From Hydrogenophaga sp. Root209 (GTDB taxonomy: Bacteria; Pseudomonadota; Gammaproteobacteria; Burkholderiales; Burkholderiaceae_C), in the NCBI RefSeq assembly GCF_001428625.1, contig NZ_LMIE01000001.1:141204-205203 (forward strand): a DNA stretch of 64,000 bases, written 5' to 3'. How positions within the stretch are numbered: position 1 is the stretch's first letter; the number at the start of each line of letters is the position of its first letter. The position numbers and the translations under genes were made by a program. This document shows positions 26,557 to 35,939 of this stretch, one piece after another. The notes under the pieces were generated by a model. It had not been told where the DNA came from. It did not search any database and saw nothing but the letters and a program-made list of their open reading frames with translations.

Positions 26557-27312
26557 TCAGCGCTGCGTCAAGAACGCGTCGATGATCGCGCTGCTGTAGC
26601 GGCTAGCCACCTCGCGCAGGAAGCGCGGAAAGTCCACGTGCGCGGCGTCGTCGGCGCGGTCCGAGATGGTGCGCACCACGGCCAGCGGCACACCGTAGTC
26701 GTGGCACACCTGGGCAAACGCCGCACTCTCCATTTCCACCGCAAGCGCCTCGGGCAGGGCCTCGCGCAGGGCCAGGCTTTCGGCGGTGGTCGAGACGAAG
26801 CGATCGCCGCTGATCAGCAGGCCTTGGTGGCAGCGCGGCGCTTGCAAGCCGAAGGCATTCAACACGTCGGTACCGAGCTGCGATGGCAGGGCACGCAGCA
26901 CTTGCTCGCTCGCGCGCACCAGTTGCGCGGTGATCACAGCGTCGGCCTCAAAGGTGGAGCGGCCATAACCGGGCACCTCGTGACGTGGAAAGATCGGCGA
27001 GGCGTCCATGTCGTGTTGCAGAAACCGCTGTGCCACGACGACATCGCCCACATTGACGCCGTCACCCAGGCCACCGGCCACGCCGGTGAACACAATGCGC
27101 TGCACGCCGAAGCGTTCGATCAGTGCGGTGGCCGTGGTGGCCGCGGCCACCTTGCCAATCCCCGAGAGCACGGCCACCACGTCGTGACCGTGCAGATGGC
27201 CGCGCCAGAAGGCCCGACCTCCGATGGTCTGCTGCTGCTCGTCGGGCATGAGCGCCAGCACGGCGGCCAGCTCTTCATGCAGGGCGCTGACGATCGCAAC
27301 GGGGGTCGTCAA
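26557..27312 (-). CDS. mtnN: 5'-methylthioadenosine/S-adenosylhomocysteine nucleosidase
   Basis: This 251-residue enzyme cleaves methylthioadenosine and S-adenosylhomocysteine to adenine and the thioribose. Conserved elements are ALHEEL (catalytic Glu near residue 11), FTGVAGGLG, the substrate-binding VEMESAAFAQV and ISDRAD with the catalytic Asp. The chosen start is TTG at 27312 because AAGGAGG lies upstream at normal spacing and the protein then begins TTPVAIVSALHEE like its relatives. A GTG at 27339 overlaps the fadD stop but has no ribosome binding site. Confidence 0.9.
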   Translation of the reverse strand: MTTPVAIVSALHEELAAVLALMPDEQQQTIGGRAFWRGHLHGHDVVAVLSGIGKVAAATTATALIERFGVQRIVFTGVAGGLGDGVNVGDVVVAQRFLQHDMDASPIFPRHEVPGYGRSTFEADAVITAQLVRASEQVLRALPSQLGTDVLNAFGLQAPRCHQGLLISGDRFVSTTAESLALREALPEALAVEMESAAFAQVCHDYGVPLAVVRTISDRADDAAHVDFPRFLREVASRYSSAIIDAFLTQR

Positions 27313-27325
27313 GCGCAGGCCTCCT

Positions 27326-29014
27326 TCACTTCTTGTCACGCAACTCGCGGCGCAGGATCTTGCCCACCGGGGTCTTGGGCAGCTCGGTGCGGAACTCCAC
27401 CACCTTGGGCTGCTTGTAGCCCGTGAGGTTGGCCTTGCAGTAGTCGCGCACCTGCGCTTCGGTCAGCGCCGCGTCCTTCTTGACGATGACGAGCTTGACC
27501 GCTTCACCCGATTTGTCATCGGGCACACCGACCACGGCGCACTCCATCACGCCGGGCAGTTGCGCCACCACGTCCTCCACCTCGTTGGGGTACACGTTGA
27601 AGCCGCTCACCAGCACCATGTCTTTTTTGCGGTCGACGATTTTGAAGTAGCCGCGCTCATCCATCACGCCCACGTCACCGGTCTTGAAGTAGCCATCCGG
27701 CGTCATGACCTTGGCGGTCTCGTCGGGTCGCTGCCAGTAGCCCGCCATCACCTGCGGGCCCTTGATCGCGATCTCGCCGGGCTGACCCAGCGGCACTTCG
27801 TTGCCATCATCGTCCAGGCACTTCATGTGGGTGTTGGACAGGGGCAAGCCGATGGTGCCGCTGTAGGCGGCGCTCGTGGTCGGATTGCAGGTGGCCGACG
27901 GGCTGGTTTCGGACAGACCGTAGCCTTCGCAGATGGGGCAGCCGGTCTTCTCCAGCCAGAGCTTGGCCACGGCGCCTTGCACCGCCATGCCGCCGCCCAC
28001 AGACACCTTGAGGTTGCTCCAGTTCACGGTGTTGAAGTCGGGGTGGTTGGCCAATCCGTTGAACAAGGTGTTGACCGCGGGGAAGCTGTGGAAGGTGTGC
28101 TTGCTCAGCTCTTTCAACACCGCCGGCAGATCGCGCGGATTGGGGATCAGGATGTTCATGGCGCCGGTGCGCATGCCCAGCATCATGTTCACTGTGAACG
28201 CGAAGATGTGATACAGGGGCAAGGCACACACGCTGGTGGGCTGCTCGCCTTCTGGCACACGCTTCATCACCGGCTCGTTCCAAGCGTCGGACTGCAGCAG
28301 GTTGGCGATCACGTTGCGGTGCAGCAGCACGGCACCCTTGCTCACGCCGGTGGTGCCACCGGTGTACTGCAGCACGGCCATGTCGTCGGGCTTGATGTCG
28401 GGGCGCTTGAGCGTGCCGCGCGTGCCCTTGGCAATGGCTTCGTTGAAGCGCACGGCCTGGGGCAGGTTGAAGGCGGGCACCATCTTCTTGACGTTGCGCA
28501 CCACATAGTTCACCAGCGCGCCCTTGAGCAGGCCAAGCTGGTCGCCCATGGCGGTGAGCACCACGTGCTTGACCGGCGTGTTGGCGATGCACTGCTGCAA
28601 GGTGCTGGCGAAGTTCTCGATGATGACGATGGCCTTGGCGCCCGAATCCTTGAGCTGGTGCTCCAGTTCGCGCGGCGTGTACAGCGGATTCACATTGACC
28701 ACCACCAGTCCCGCGCGCAGGATGCCGGCCACCGCCACCGGGTACTGCGGCACGTTGGGCATCATGATGGCCACACGATCGCCCTTGACCAGCCCCAGGC
28801 CCTGGAGATAAGCCGCAAAGGCCAGAGACAGGCTGTCGGTCTGCGCAAACGTGATCTGCTTGCCCATGAAGCTGTAGGCTGGCCGGCTGGCGAACTTGCC
28901 GAAGCTCTCTTCCATGAGGTGCACCAGCGAGCTGTATTGCGTCACGTCGATGTCGGCGGGCACACCGGGTGAATACGAGCCCAGCCAGGGACGGTCGGCC
29001 GTTGAGTCGGTCAT
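27326..29014 (-). CDS. fadD: Long-chain fatty acid-CoA ligase
   Basis: This 562-residue member of the acyl-adenylate-forming superfamily activates fatty acids to acyl-CoA for beta-oxidation. The AMP-binding motif YTGGTTGVSKGA lies near residue 210, the second motif GYGLSETSP near 355, and the C-terminal catalytic lysine in PVGKILRR. Length matches E. coli FadD (561). The ATG at 29014 has GAGGA upstream; an ATG 15 bp earlier is possible. The mtnN start region lies immediately after its stop. Confidence 0.92.
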   Translation of the reverse strand: MTDSTADRPWLGSYSPGVPADIDVTQYSSLVHLMEESFGKFASRPAYSFMGKQITFAQTDSLSLAFAAYLQGLGLVKGDRVAIMMPNVPQYPVAVAGILRAGLVVVNVNPLYTPRELEHQLKDSGAKAIVIIENFASTLQQCIANTPVKHVVLTAMGDQLGLLKGALVNYVVRNVKKMVPAFNLPQAVRFNEAIAKGTRGTLKRPDIKPDDMAVLQYTGGTTGVSKGAVLLHRNVIANLLQSDAWNEPVMKRVPEGEQPTSVCALPLYHIFAFTVNMMLGMRTGAMNILIPNPRDLPAVLKELSKHTFHSFPAVNTLFNGLANHPDFNTVNWSNLKVSVGGGMAVQGAVAKLWLEKTGCPICEGYGLSETSPSATCNPTTSAAYSGTIGLPLSNTHMKCLDDDGNEVPLGQPGEIAIKGPQVMAGYWQRPDETAKVMTPDGYFKTGDVGVMDERGYFKIVDRKKDMVLVSGFNVYPNEVEDVVAQLPGVMECAVVGVPDDKSGEAVKLVIVKKDAALTEAQVRDYCKANLTGYKQPKVVEFRTELPKTPVGKILRRELRDKK

Positions 29015-29158
29015 TCGGAATTTCCTCATTCTTGTGGATACAGCTGCCGCGCATTGTCTGTGGAAAGCAGGGCACGGGTCCTCGTGTTTTTCCCTTACGC
29101 GTGGCTGGCAGGCTACCTCAAAACCGCGTGGCAGGCTGTCGGGCTGCTACAAGAACCA

Positions 29159-29184
29159 GAGGGCCGGTGTCACGACCGGCCCTC
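29159..29184 (-). terminator. Hairpin terminator at the end of the PAS hybrid kinase gene
   Basis: GAGGGCCGGT and ACCGGCCCTC form a perfect 10-bp stem with a 6-nt loop that touches the stop codon. On the minus strand it is followed by TGGTTCTTG, only moderately T-rich. Confidence 0.55.
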
Positions 29185-32100
29185 AGTTTGCCCGTGGTGT
29201 GTCGAGGTGCTCGCTGATGGCTGCGCAGGTGCGCCCGATCTCTGAAGCAAAGCGCGCGATCTCATCGGGGTCGCGCACCCCCGTTCGCAGGTGCTCCTCC
29301 AGATGGCTGGCGACCTTGGCCGCCGCCATCAGCGCCAGTGCCGAGGCGCTGCCTCGCGTCTTGTGCACATGACGGATGAGGTCTTCATTGTCCAACGCAT
29401 CGGCACGCTGCGCCTCGTCCTCATGCTCCTGCACAAAGCGGTGAAGATGGTGACGATAGTGCGCAAGGTCTTGCCACAGCTGCAACCCCACATTGAAGTC
29501 CACCAGCATCAGTTCGCCCGAAGACTCGGTCGGCGTCCCGGGCGACGGTGCATCGCTGGCCATCCCTTCACTCTCGGCAAGACCTCTGCCGAGGCGGAAC
29601 AGCAGTTGGACAAGGCCATCAACATCAAACGGCTTGGTGACCACGGCGTCCATTCCGGCCGCCAGTGCGGCATCTCGCTGCTCGTTGAAGGCACTGGCCG
29701 TCAACGCCACGATGGGCAAGGTCTCGCACCCTGGCAGCTGGCGTATCCGCGACGTCGCCTGCATACCGTCCATTCCAGGCATCTGCAGGTCCATGAGAAC
29801 GATGTCGCACACACTCCGGTCGACCTGCAGCATGTCCACCGACGCCTGTCCGTCGGCAGCCGTGATGACGGAAGCCCCTTGGCTGGCCAGAATGCTGCTG
29901 GCCAGCTCCCGGTTGGTGTCGTTGTCATCCACCACCATCACGCGGATGCCCCGCAGGGGCGTGGACTCACTTCTGGTCTTGCCATCCAACTCCGGTGACC
30001 GACCGCAGCGACGCATGGCTCTGTCGACGCTCTCTCGAAGCGTCGACGGCGTCACGGGCTTGACAAGCAAGGCGTCGAGCACCCCTTCGTCCACCAGCGA
30101 CTCCAGAGAAAGCGTCTCACGGGCGCGAACCACCGCCACCAGCCCCAAGCTCCGTCGCGCCGTTGCCTCGCGCAGCTGTCGTGCCAGCGCAGGACCCAAG
30201 CCGTCGTCCGACCCCCATTCGATCAGGACCACATCCACCACGGGTTCTGCGCCGCTCCCGGCCACGGCAGTGGCAGCCGTCTCGCCGATGGCCGCGCTGG
30301 ACACGCACCAGTCGAGCCCACGACAGATTTGAATCAGGTTGTCTCTGGTGCGCTCACGGGTCATCGCGAGCAGCGCATGCCGCCGCGCAAACGCCTCGGG
30401 CGCCGGCCACTCACCATCGTTGCCCAGCCCGACCTCTACCGTGAACCTGAATGCACTGCCACGCCCCTTGGTGCTTTCCACAACGATCTCGCTGCGCATC
30501 AGCTCCACCAGTTGTTTGGAAATCGACAGGCCCAGCCCGGTACCACCAAAGCGTCGCGAGGTCGACGCTTCGGCTTGCATGAATGGCTTGAAGAGGCTTG
30601 CCACCTCTTCGCGGGTCATGCCGATGCCCGTGTCTTCCACCGAAAACCTCAGGGTGACGCGGTCCTGAGCCCTGTCAACCACCGCGACCGACAGTTCAAC
30701 GTGACCTTCGTGGGTGAACTTCAACGCGTTGCCCGCCAGGTTGATCAGGACCTGCTCGATCCGGAACGCGTCGCCCACCAAGTGCTGGGCTCCCATGGGC
30801 AGTGGAGCGACCAGCACCTCCACGGCCTTGCTCGACACCACCGAACCCATGATGACGGCGACGTTGTCGAACACCTTTTGCAGATCGAACGGGGCATTCT
30901 CGATCTTGAGCAAACCCGCCTCGATCTTGGAGAAGTCCAGAATGTCGTTGATCAGATTCAGGAGCGAGTGGCCGGCGCGCGCGATCTTTTCGAGTTTTTC
31001 TCGCGTGGAAATTTCACGGGTTTCGCGCTCCGCCAGATACGCCATGCCCAGCACCGCATTGAGCGGGGTGCGAATTTCATGGCTCATGTGGGCCAGAAAT
31101 TCGCCTTTGGCCCTTGATGCCGCCTCGGCTGCCTCGCGCGCGCGCCGCTCGACTTCGGCTCGCCGCCTTTCCGTCTGGTCCAGCACGTAGGTGACCCGCA
31201 GCTGTTGCTCGCTGTCCAACATGGCCGACCCCACCAGCACAGGAACCCGCCGTCCGTCACGATGGAGCAGTTCCTTTTCGTACGGGCCGCACGCTCCCGT
31301 GAGGCGGATCTCGTCTGCGGTACGTGCGTCGGCCTCTTCATGCCCTTGCGGCGTCAGGCGGTCCCAATGCAAGTGGCCGGACAGCACATCCGAGCGCGAA
31401 TAGCCCAGCATGTCGAGAAAGGCGTCATTGGTCTCTTCGATGCGCCCGTCGGCATGCCAGAACAGCACACCGATGATGTTGGACTCCACCAGACGATGGA
31501 TCCTGTCCTGGTGTGCGCGCAATTCGCCGATGTCCCGCCCGACCAGCAGCACGCTGCCGACAAGATTCTGGGCGTCGAGCTCGGGCGTCAGGCTGACCAG
31601 GAAGTACGCCGGGCGACCTCTTGCGTCGGTCCAGTTCAGCTCAAAGTGCTGCGGCTCGCCACCTTGCAGACAAGCAAGCATTCGGTGCCTCAGCTCTTCA
31701 CCCGGGTCCGCTCCCAAGCACTCCGCCGGCGTCATTCCGATCAGCGCGCCAGGTTCGCTGTGCGTGCGCTGGGCGAGCGCGGGATTCGCGTAAAGGCAGC
31801 ATGAAGCCGCGTCGAACCGCGCGATGAGATCAGGCGAGTTCTCAACCAATGTGCGGAACTGGCGCTCCTTCGCCTCAAGCGCCTCCTGCAGGGCCAGCCG
31901 GGCCGAGACATCACGCGAAACCGTGATGAAGTGTGGCGCCTCTCCCTCGCCCATCGGCATCTTGGAGACCGACAGCTCGTACCAATGACGTCCTTGGGCG
32001 GTGTCGACGGAGATCACCTTCCCGAACGAAAGGCCCTTTTCGTCGGCCTCGCGAAACGCCGCCTTGGCGATCGCTGCGCTTGCGGGTGAAAGCACCTCGT

Positions 32101-32662
32101 CAAGCGTGCGCCCCAGCATGAAATCCCGCGATGCCGCGAGCAGTTCCGGATTCTTCGTCCACGTGTTGAGGTAGCGCCCTTCGGCACTGCCCTCAAACAG
32201 AAAGTCCGGAAAGGCATCGACAATGCCCTGCACGAAGGCGAGGGTTCGCTTCAACTCCTGCTCGACATCCCCTGGAGGATTGAGTTCGCCGGAATACAGC
32301 ACCAGGAAGCGCTGGTCGCGCAAACTCAACGCCTGAAGACGGAACTTCGTGGCAACACGACGGCCGTCGACGGCCTCGTGCCACGACTGCCATTGAGTGG
32401 AACCGTCAGGTCGCCAGCGGGGGTTCGCAACTTCCGACCATTCCTGCCAGAGAGCCGCGTCGATGTCCTGAACGCACATCTGCAAAAGCTGCTGGCGATC
32501 ACAGCCGCGCCATTGGCACGCTGCGTCGTTCGCGAACACCACTCTGCCGGCTGCGTCGGCGATCATGACCACCGAAGGATAGGCGCTGAGCCACCCGAGC
32601 AGCAACGCCGGCACCGGGTCGGACATGGCTTCTGCAGAGGTTGGCTCTTTCCAATGTTCCAC
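29183..32662 (-). CDS. PAS-rich hybrid sensor kinase with pseudo-receiver, receiver and HPt domains
   Basis: This 1159-residue protein lacks transmembrane helices and is probably cytosolic. About four PAS domains (residues 25-500) are followed by HisKA with His528 (HMSHEIRTPLN), HATPase_c (NLAGNALKF, DTGIGMT, GTGLGLSI) and a degenerate receiver (about 760-880) in which VDVVLIEW lacks a phosphorylatable Asp. A true receiver follows with Asp958 (LMDLQMPGMDG), then an HPt domain with His1100 (HVHKTRGSA). It is therefore a complete multistep phosphorelay on one chain, with its final response regulator not adjacent. The PAS domains may bind haem, flavin or a small ligand; no cofactor residue could be assigned. 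Confidence 0.85.
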   Translation of the reverse strand: MEHWKEPTSAEAMSDPVPALLLGWLSAYPSVVMIADAAGRVVFANDAACQWRGCDRQQLLQMCVQDIDAALWQEWSEVANPRWRPDGSTQWQSWHEAVDGRRVATKFRLQALSLRDQRFLVLYSGELNPPGDVEQELKRTLAFVQGIVDAFPDFLFEGSAEGRYLNTWTKNPELLAASRDFMLGRTLDEVLSPASAAIAKAAFREADEKGLSFGKVISVDTAQGRHWYELSVSKMPMGEGEAPHFITVSRDVSARLALQEALEAKERQFRTLVENSPDLIARFDAASCCLYANPALAQRTHSEPGALIGMTPAECLGADPGEELRHRMLACLQGGEPQHFELNWTDARGRPAYFLVSLTPELDAQNLVGSVLLVGRDIGELRAHQDRIHRLVESNIIGVLFWHADGRIEETNDAFLDMLGYSRSDVLSGHLHWDRLTPQGHEEADARTADEIRLTGACGPYEKELLHRDGRRVPVLVGSAMLDSEQQLRVTYVLDQTERRRAEVERRAREAAEAASRAKGEFLAHMSHEIRTPLNAVLGMAYLAERETREISTREKLEKIARAGHSLLNLINDILDFSKIEAGLLKIENAPFDLQKVFDNVAVIMGSVVSSKAVEVLVAPLPMGAQHLVGDAFRIEQVLINLAGNALKFTHEGHVELSVAVVDRAQDRVTLRFSVEDTGIGMTREEVASLFKPFMQAEASTSRRFGGTGLGLSISKQLVELMRSEIVVESTKGRGSAFRFTVEVGLGNDGEWPAPEAFARRHALLAMTRERTRDNLIQICRGLDWCVSSAAIGETAATAVAGSGAEPVVDVVLIEWGSDDGLGPALARQLREATARRSLGLVAVVRARETLSLESLVDEGVLDALLVKPVTPSTLRESVDRAMRRCGRSPELDGKTRSESTPLRGIRVMVVDDNDTNRELASSILASQGASVITAADGQASVDMLQVDRSVCDIVLMDLQMPGMDGMQATSRIRQLPGCETLPIVALTASAFNEQRDAALAAGMDAVVTKPFDVDGLVQLLFRLGRGLAESEGMASDAPSPGTPTESSGELMLVDFNVGLQLWQDLAHYRHHLHRFVQEHEDEAQRADALDNEDLIRHVHKTRGSASALALMAAAKVASHLEEHLRTGVRDPDEIARFASEIGRTCAAISEHLDTPRAN

Positions 32663-32720
32663 AGTCCCTCGCGTCCTGCGCTTTTGGAATTTTCAGTTTA
32701 AGTCAGCTGGGAGCCAGCCG

Positions 32721-32816
32721 CTATCCCGTGTCCTCCCTGTGCTTGAGGCCATGGTCGCCGTGACCGGGGTCGTCGCTGATGAGCCAGGCAATGCCGCTCC
32801 AGAGACCCCCGATCAG
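32721..32816 (-). CDS. Possible 31-residue small protein downstream of pntB (CTG start)
   Basis: Frame from CTG at 32816 to TAG at 32721 encodes a peptide that is hydrophobic and glycine/tryptophan-rich at the N-terminus (IGGLWSGIAWLI) and charged, histidine-rich at the C-terminus. It looks protein-like rather than random, but the only possible start codon in the open frame is CTG, with GAGTGAG upstream. It lies 8 bp after the pntB stop. A chance frame in GC-rich sequence is equally likely. Confidence 0.2.
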   Translation of the reverse strand: MIGGLWSGIAWLISDDPGHGDHGLKHREDTG

Positions 32817-32823
32817 GCCACAC

Positions 32824-34248
32824 TCACTCGATCGCCTTGGTCATGTCCTCGACGACCTTCTTCGCGTCACCAAAAACCATCATGGTCTTGTCCATGTAGA
32901 ACAGTTCATTGTCCAGGCCGGCATAGCCCGCGGCCATGGAGCGCTTGTTCACGATGACTGTCTTGGCCTTGTAGGCCTCCAGAATCGGCATGCCGTAGAT
33001 GGCGCTGCCCTTCTGCAGCGCAGCCGGGTTCACCACGTCGTTGGCGCCCAGGATGATGGCCACGTCGGCCTGTCCGAACTCACCGTTGATGTCTTCCATC
33101 TCGAACACCTGGTCGTACGGCACCTCGGCCTCGGCCAGCAGCACGTTCATGTGCCCCGGCATGCGCCCGGCCACCGGGTGGATGGCGTACTTCACGGTGA
33201 TGCCTTTTTCGGTGAGCTTGTGCGCAAGCTCTTTCACCGCGTGCTGCGCGCGCGCCACCGCCAGGCCGTAGCCCGGCACGATCACCACGGTCTCGGCGTT
33301 GCCCAGCACAAAGGCCGCGTCGTCGGCACTGCCACTCTTGACCGGCCGCGCCTCGGCCTTGGCGCCGCCGGCTGTTGCCGCCTCGCCACCGAAGCCGCCC
33401 AGGATCACGTTGAAGAACGAGCGGTTCATGGCCTTGCACATGATGTAGCTCAGGATCGCGCCCGAGCTGCCCACCAGCGAGCCGGCGATGATCAGCATGG
33501 AGTTGTTCAGGCTGAAGCCGATGCCCGCGGCCGCCCAGCCCGAGTAGCTGTTGAGCATGGACACCACCACCGGCATGTCGGCGCCGCCGATGGGGATGAT
33601 GATCAGCACGCCCAGGATGAAGCCCAGAGCGATCACCAGCACGATGTCGATCCAGCTCTGCGAATGCCAGAAACCAAAAATGAAGAAGACGGTGGCCAGG
33701 CCCAGCAGCAGGTTGAGCTTGTGCTGGCCGGCGAACTGCACCGGCGCGCCCTGGAACAGGCGGAACTTGTACTTGCCCGAGAGCTTGCCGAAGGCGATCA
33801 CCGAGCCGCTGAAGGTGACCGCGCCGATGAAGGCGCCCAGCGCGAGTTCGATGCGGTTGCCGCCCGGGATGGCCTCGCCCTTGGCGACGATGCCGAAGGC
33901 CCAGGGCTCGGCCACCACGGCCACGGCGATGCAGACCGCGGCCAGGCCGATCATGCTGTGCATGAAGGCCACCAGCTCGGGCATCTTGGTCATCTCGACC
34001 CGGTTGGCCATGATGGCACCAATGGTGCCGCCCACCAGCAGCCCGCCCAGCACCCAGACCATGCCTTCGGCCTTGCCGCCGGCAAGTTCCACGATGAGCG
34101 CGGCCGTGGTGAGGATGGCGATGGCCATGCCGGTCATGCCGAAGATGTTGCCGCGGATGGAGGTGGTGGGGTGGCTCAGGCCCTTCAAGGCCTGAATGAA
34201 GAAGACGCTGGCGACGAGGTACAGCAGCGTGACGAGGTTCATGGACAT
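32824..34248 (-). CDS. pntB: NAD(P) transhydrogenase subunit beta
   Basis: This 474-residue integral membrane subunit couples proton flow to hydride transfer from NADH to NADP+. The N-terminal half has about nine hydrophobic helices; the C-terminal domain III binds NADP(H), with VIVPGYGLAVARAQHAV, HPVAGRMPGHMNVLLAEA and the conserved GANDVVNPAA segments. Length is close to E. coli PntB (462). It is the third gene of pntAA-pntAB-pntB, separated from pntAB by an 85-bp gap containing a GC-rich repeat. Confidence 0.94.
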   Translation of the reverse strand: MSMNLVTLLYLVASVFFIQALKGLSHPTTSIRGNIFGMTGMAIAILTTAALIVELAGGKAEGMVWVLGGLLVGGTIGAIMANRVEMTKMPELVAFMHSMIGLAAVCIAVAVVAEPWAFGIVAKGEAIPGGNRIELALGAFIGAVTFSGSVIAFGKLSGKYKFRLFQGAPVQFAGQHKLNLLLGLATVFFIFGFWHSQSWIDIVLVIALGFILGVLIIIPIGGADMPVVVSMLNSYSGWAAAGIGFSLNNSMLIIAGSLVGSSGAILSYIMCKAMNRSFFNVILGGFGGEAATAGGAKAEARPVKSGSADDAAFVLGNAETVVIVPGYGLAVARAQHAVKELAHKLTEKGITVKYAIHPVAGRMPGHMNVLLAEAEVPYDQVFEMEDINGEFGQADVAIILGANDVVNPAALQKGSAIYGMPILEAYKAKTVIVNKRSMAAGYAGLDNELFYMDKTMMVFGDAKKVVEDMTKAIE

Positions 34249-34254
34249 TATTGG

Positions 34255-34301
34255 GCCCCCACGTTTGTCACTGGCGTGTACTCACTGCCCCCCAAGGGGG
34301 T
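34255..34301. repeat. GC-rich CCCCC/GGGGG intergenic repeat, copy 3
   Basis: GCCCCCACG, a 25-nt spacer, then GCCCCCCAAGGGGGT; this is the opposite orientation to copies 1, 2 and 5. It lies inside the pnt operon between pntAB and pntB. Confidence 0.75.
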
Positions 34302-34333
34302 GCGAGCTTGCTTGAAGCGGTTCTGCGCGGCGC

Positions 34334-34660
34334 TCATTTGTGCGCTCCTTCTGCAGCCACAGGCGCCTTGCGCTCTTTTTTCTTGAACATCTCCAGCATG
34401 CGCCGCGTGACCAGGAAGCCACCGAAGACGTTGACCGCGGCCAGCGCCACGGCCAGCACGCCCATGGTCTTGCCCAGGTTCGTTTCGGTGAGCGCGGCGG
34501 CCAGCATGGCGCCGACGATGACGATGGCGGAGATCGCGTTGGTCACGGCCATCAGCGGCGTGTGCAGCGCGGGCGTGACGTTCCACACCACGTGATAACC
34601 CACGTAGATGGCGAGCACGAAGATGATGAGGTTGAGAACGGTGGGGGATACGGCGTCCAT
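34334..34660 (-). CDS. pntAB: NAD(P) transhydrogenase subunit alpha part 2 (membrane part)
   Basis: This 108-residue protein has three transmembrane helices (about residues 8-28, 35-58 and 66-90) with YHVVWNVTPALHTPLMAVTN, the conserved PntA membrane segment. It corresponds to the membrane part of split alpha subunits, as in Rhodospirillum and many beta-proteobacteria. The C-terminus is lysine-rich. It lies 30 bp downstream of pntAA. Confidence 0.92.
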   Translation of the reverse strand: MDAVSPTVLNLIIFVLAIYVGYHVVWNVTPALHTPLMAVTNAISAIVIVGAMLAAALTETNLGKTMGVLAVALAAVNVFGGFLVTRRMLEMFKKKERKAPVAAEGAHK

Positions 34661-34690
34661 GGTCTTGTCCTTGGTGTCTCTGCGCTGGGT

Positions 34691-35824
34691 TCAGCTCTTG
34701 CGTTTCACTTCACCGCCCTGCGTCATCAGGCAGGCCGCGACGATGTCGTCTTCCATGTCCACGTGCAGCGCACCGTCCTTGTTGACGATGAGCTTGAGGA
34801 AATCGAGCACGTTGCGCGCGTACAGCGCCGAGGCGTCGGCCCCCACCATGGCGGCCAGGTTGGTCTCGCCGACGATGGTCACGCCGTGCTTGACGACCGT
34901 GCGGTCGGTCTCGGTGATCGGGCAGTTGCCACCGACGCCGTTGGCACCCTTGCCGGCGGCGATGTCCACGATCACGCTGCCCGGCTTCATCGACTGGACC
35001 ATGTCTTCGGTGATGAGCACGGGCGCAGCACGCCCGGGAATGAGCGCGGTGGAGATGACCACATCGGCCAGCGCCACGCGCTTGGCGACCTCTGCCTTCT
35101 GGCGCTCCAGCCAACTGGGTGGCATGGGCCGGGCATACCCGCCCACACCTTCGGCGGCTTCTTTCTCTTCGGCGGTTTCGTAAGGCACGTCGATGAACTT
35201 GCCACCCAGCGACTCGACCTGCTCTTTCACGCTCGGGCGCACGTCGGACGCTTCGATCACCGCGCCCAGGCGCTTGGCCGTGGCAATGGCCTGCAGGCCC
35301 GCCACGCCCACACCCAGAATGACCACCCGCGCGGCCTTGACCGTGCCCGCCGCCGTCATGAGCATGGGGAAGAAGCGCTGGTAGTGATGGACCGCCAACA
35401 TCACGGCCTTGTAGCCGGCGATGTTGGCCTGCGAGGACAGCACGTCCATGCTTTGCGCACGGGTGGTGCGGGGCGCCGCTTCCAGTGCAAAAGCGGTGAG
35501 ACCGGCACGCGCCATGCGCTGCAGGCCATCGGCATCGAAGGGATTGAGCATGCCGACCACGGTGGCGCCGGGCTTCATCAGGGTCAGCTCGTTGTCGAAC
35601 GGGGTGCGCACCTTGAGCACCAGGTCGCAACCCAGCGCGCCCGGGGCGTCGGTGATCTCGGCGCCCACCGCGGTGTACGCCGCGTCGGTCACGCTGGCGG
35701 CCACGCCGGCCCCGGATTGAACGCGAACCGTGTGGCCCTGCGCCACGTATTTCTTCGCCGTCTCGGGTGTGACGGCCACTCGGGTTTCGCCCACTGTGGT
35801 CTCAGTGGGTACGCCAATCATCAT
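34691..35824 (-). CDS. pntAA: NAD(P) transhydrogenase subunit alpha part 1 (NAD-binding)
   Basis: This 377-residue cytosolic domain I binds NAD(H) and resembles alanine dehydrogenase. MIGVPTETTVGETRVAVTP begins the protein, and the Rossmann motif VVILGVGVAGLQAIATAKRLGA lies near residue 170. RAAPVLITEDMVQSMKPGSVIVD is also conserved. The start has AGGAG upstream on the minus strand. It is the first gene of the pnt operon and is divergent from the Nudix gene. Confidence 0.94.
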   Translation of the reverse strand: MMIGVPTETTVGETRVAVTPETAKKYVAQGHTVRVQSGAGVAASVTDAAYTAVGAEITDAPGALGCDLVLKVRTPFDNELTLMKPGATVVGMLNPFDADGLQRMARAGLTAFALEAAPRTTRAQSMDVLSSQANIAGYKAVMLAVHHYQRFFPMLMTAAGTVKAARVVILGVGVAGLQAIATAKRLGAVIEASDVRPSVKEQVESLGGKFIDVPYETAEEKEAAEGVGGYARPMPPSWLERQKAEVAKRVALADVVISTALIPGRAAPVLITEDMVQSMKPGSVIVDIAAGKGANGVGGNCPITETDRTVVKHGVTIVGETNLAAMVGADASALYARNVLDFLKLIVNKDGALHVDMEDDIVAACLMTQGGEVKRKS

Positions 35825-35939
35825 GAACGTCTCCTCGCTCGCGGGTTGGGAATTCGACGGCCGAGCTTAACTGAAAGTCTTGTCCAGCCCAGTCTTTCAA
35901 GGGCAAGCCAGCGGTGGCACGGGTGGAGATAATCGGCTC

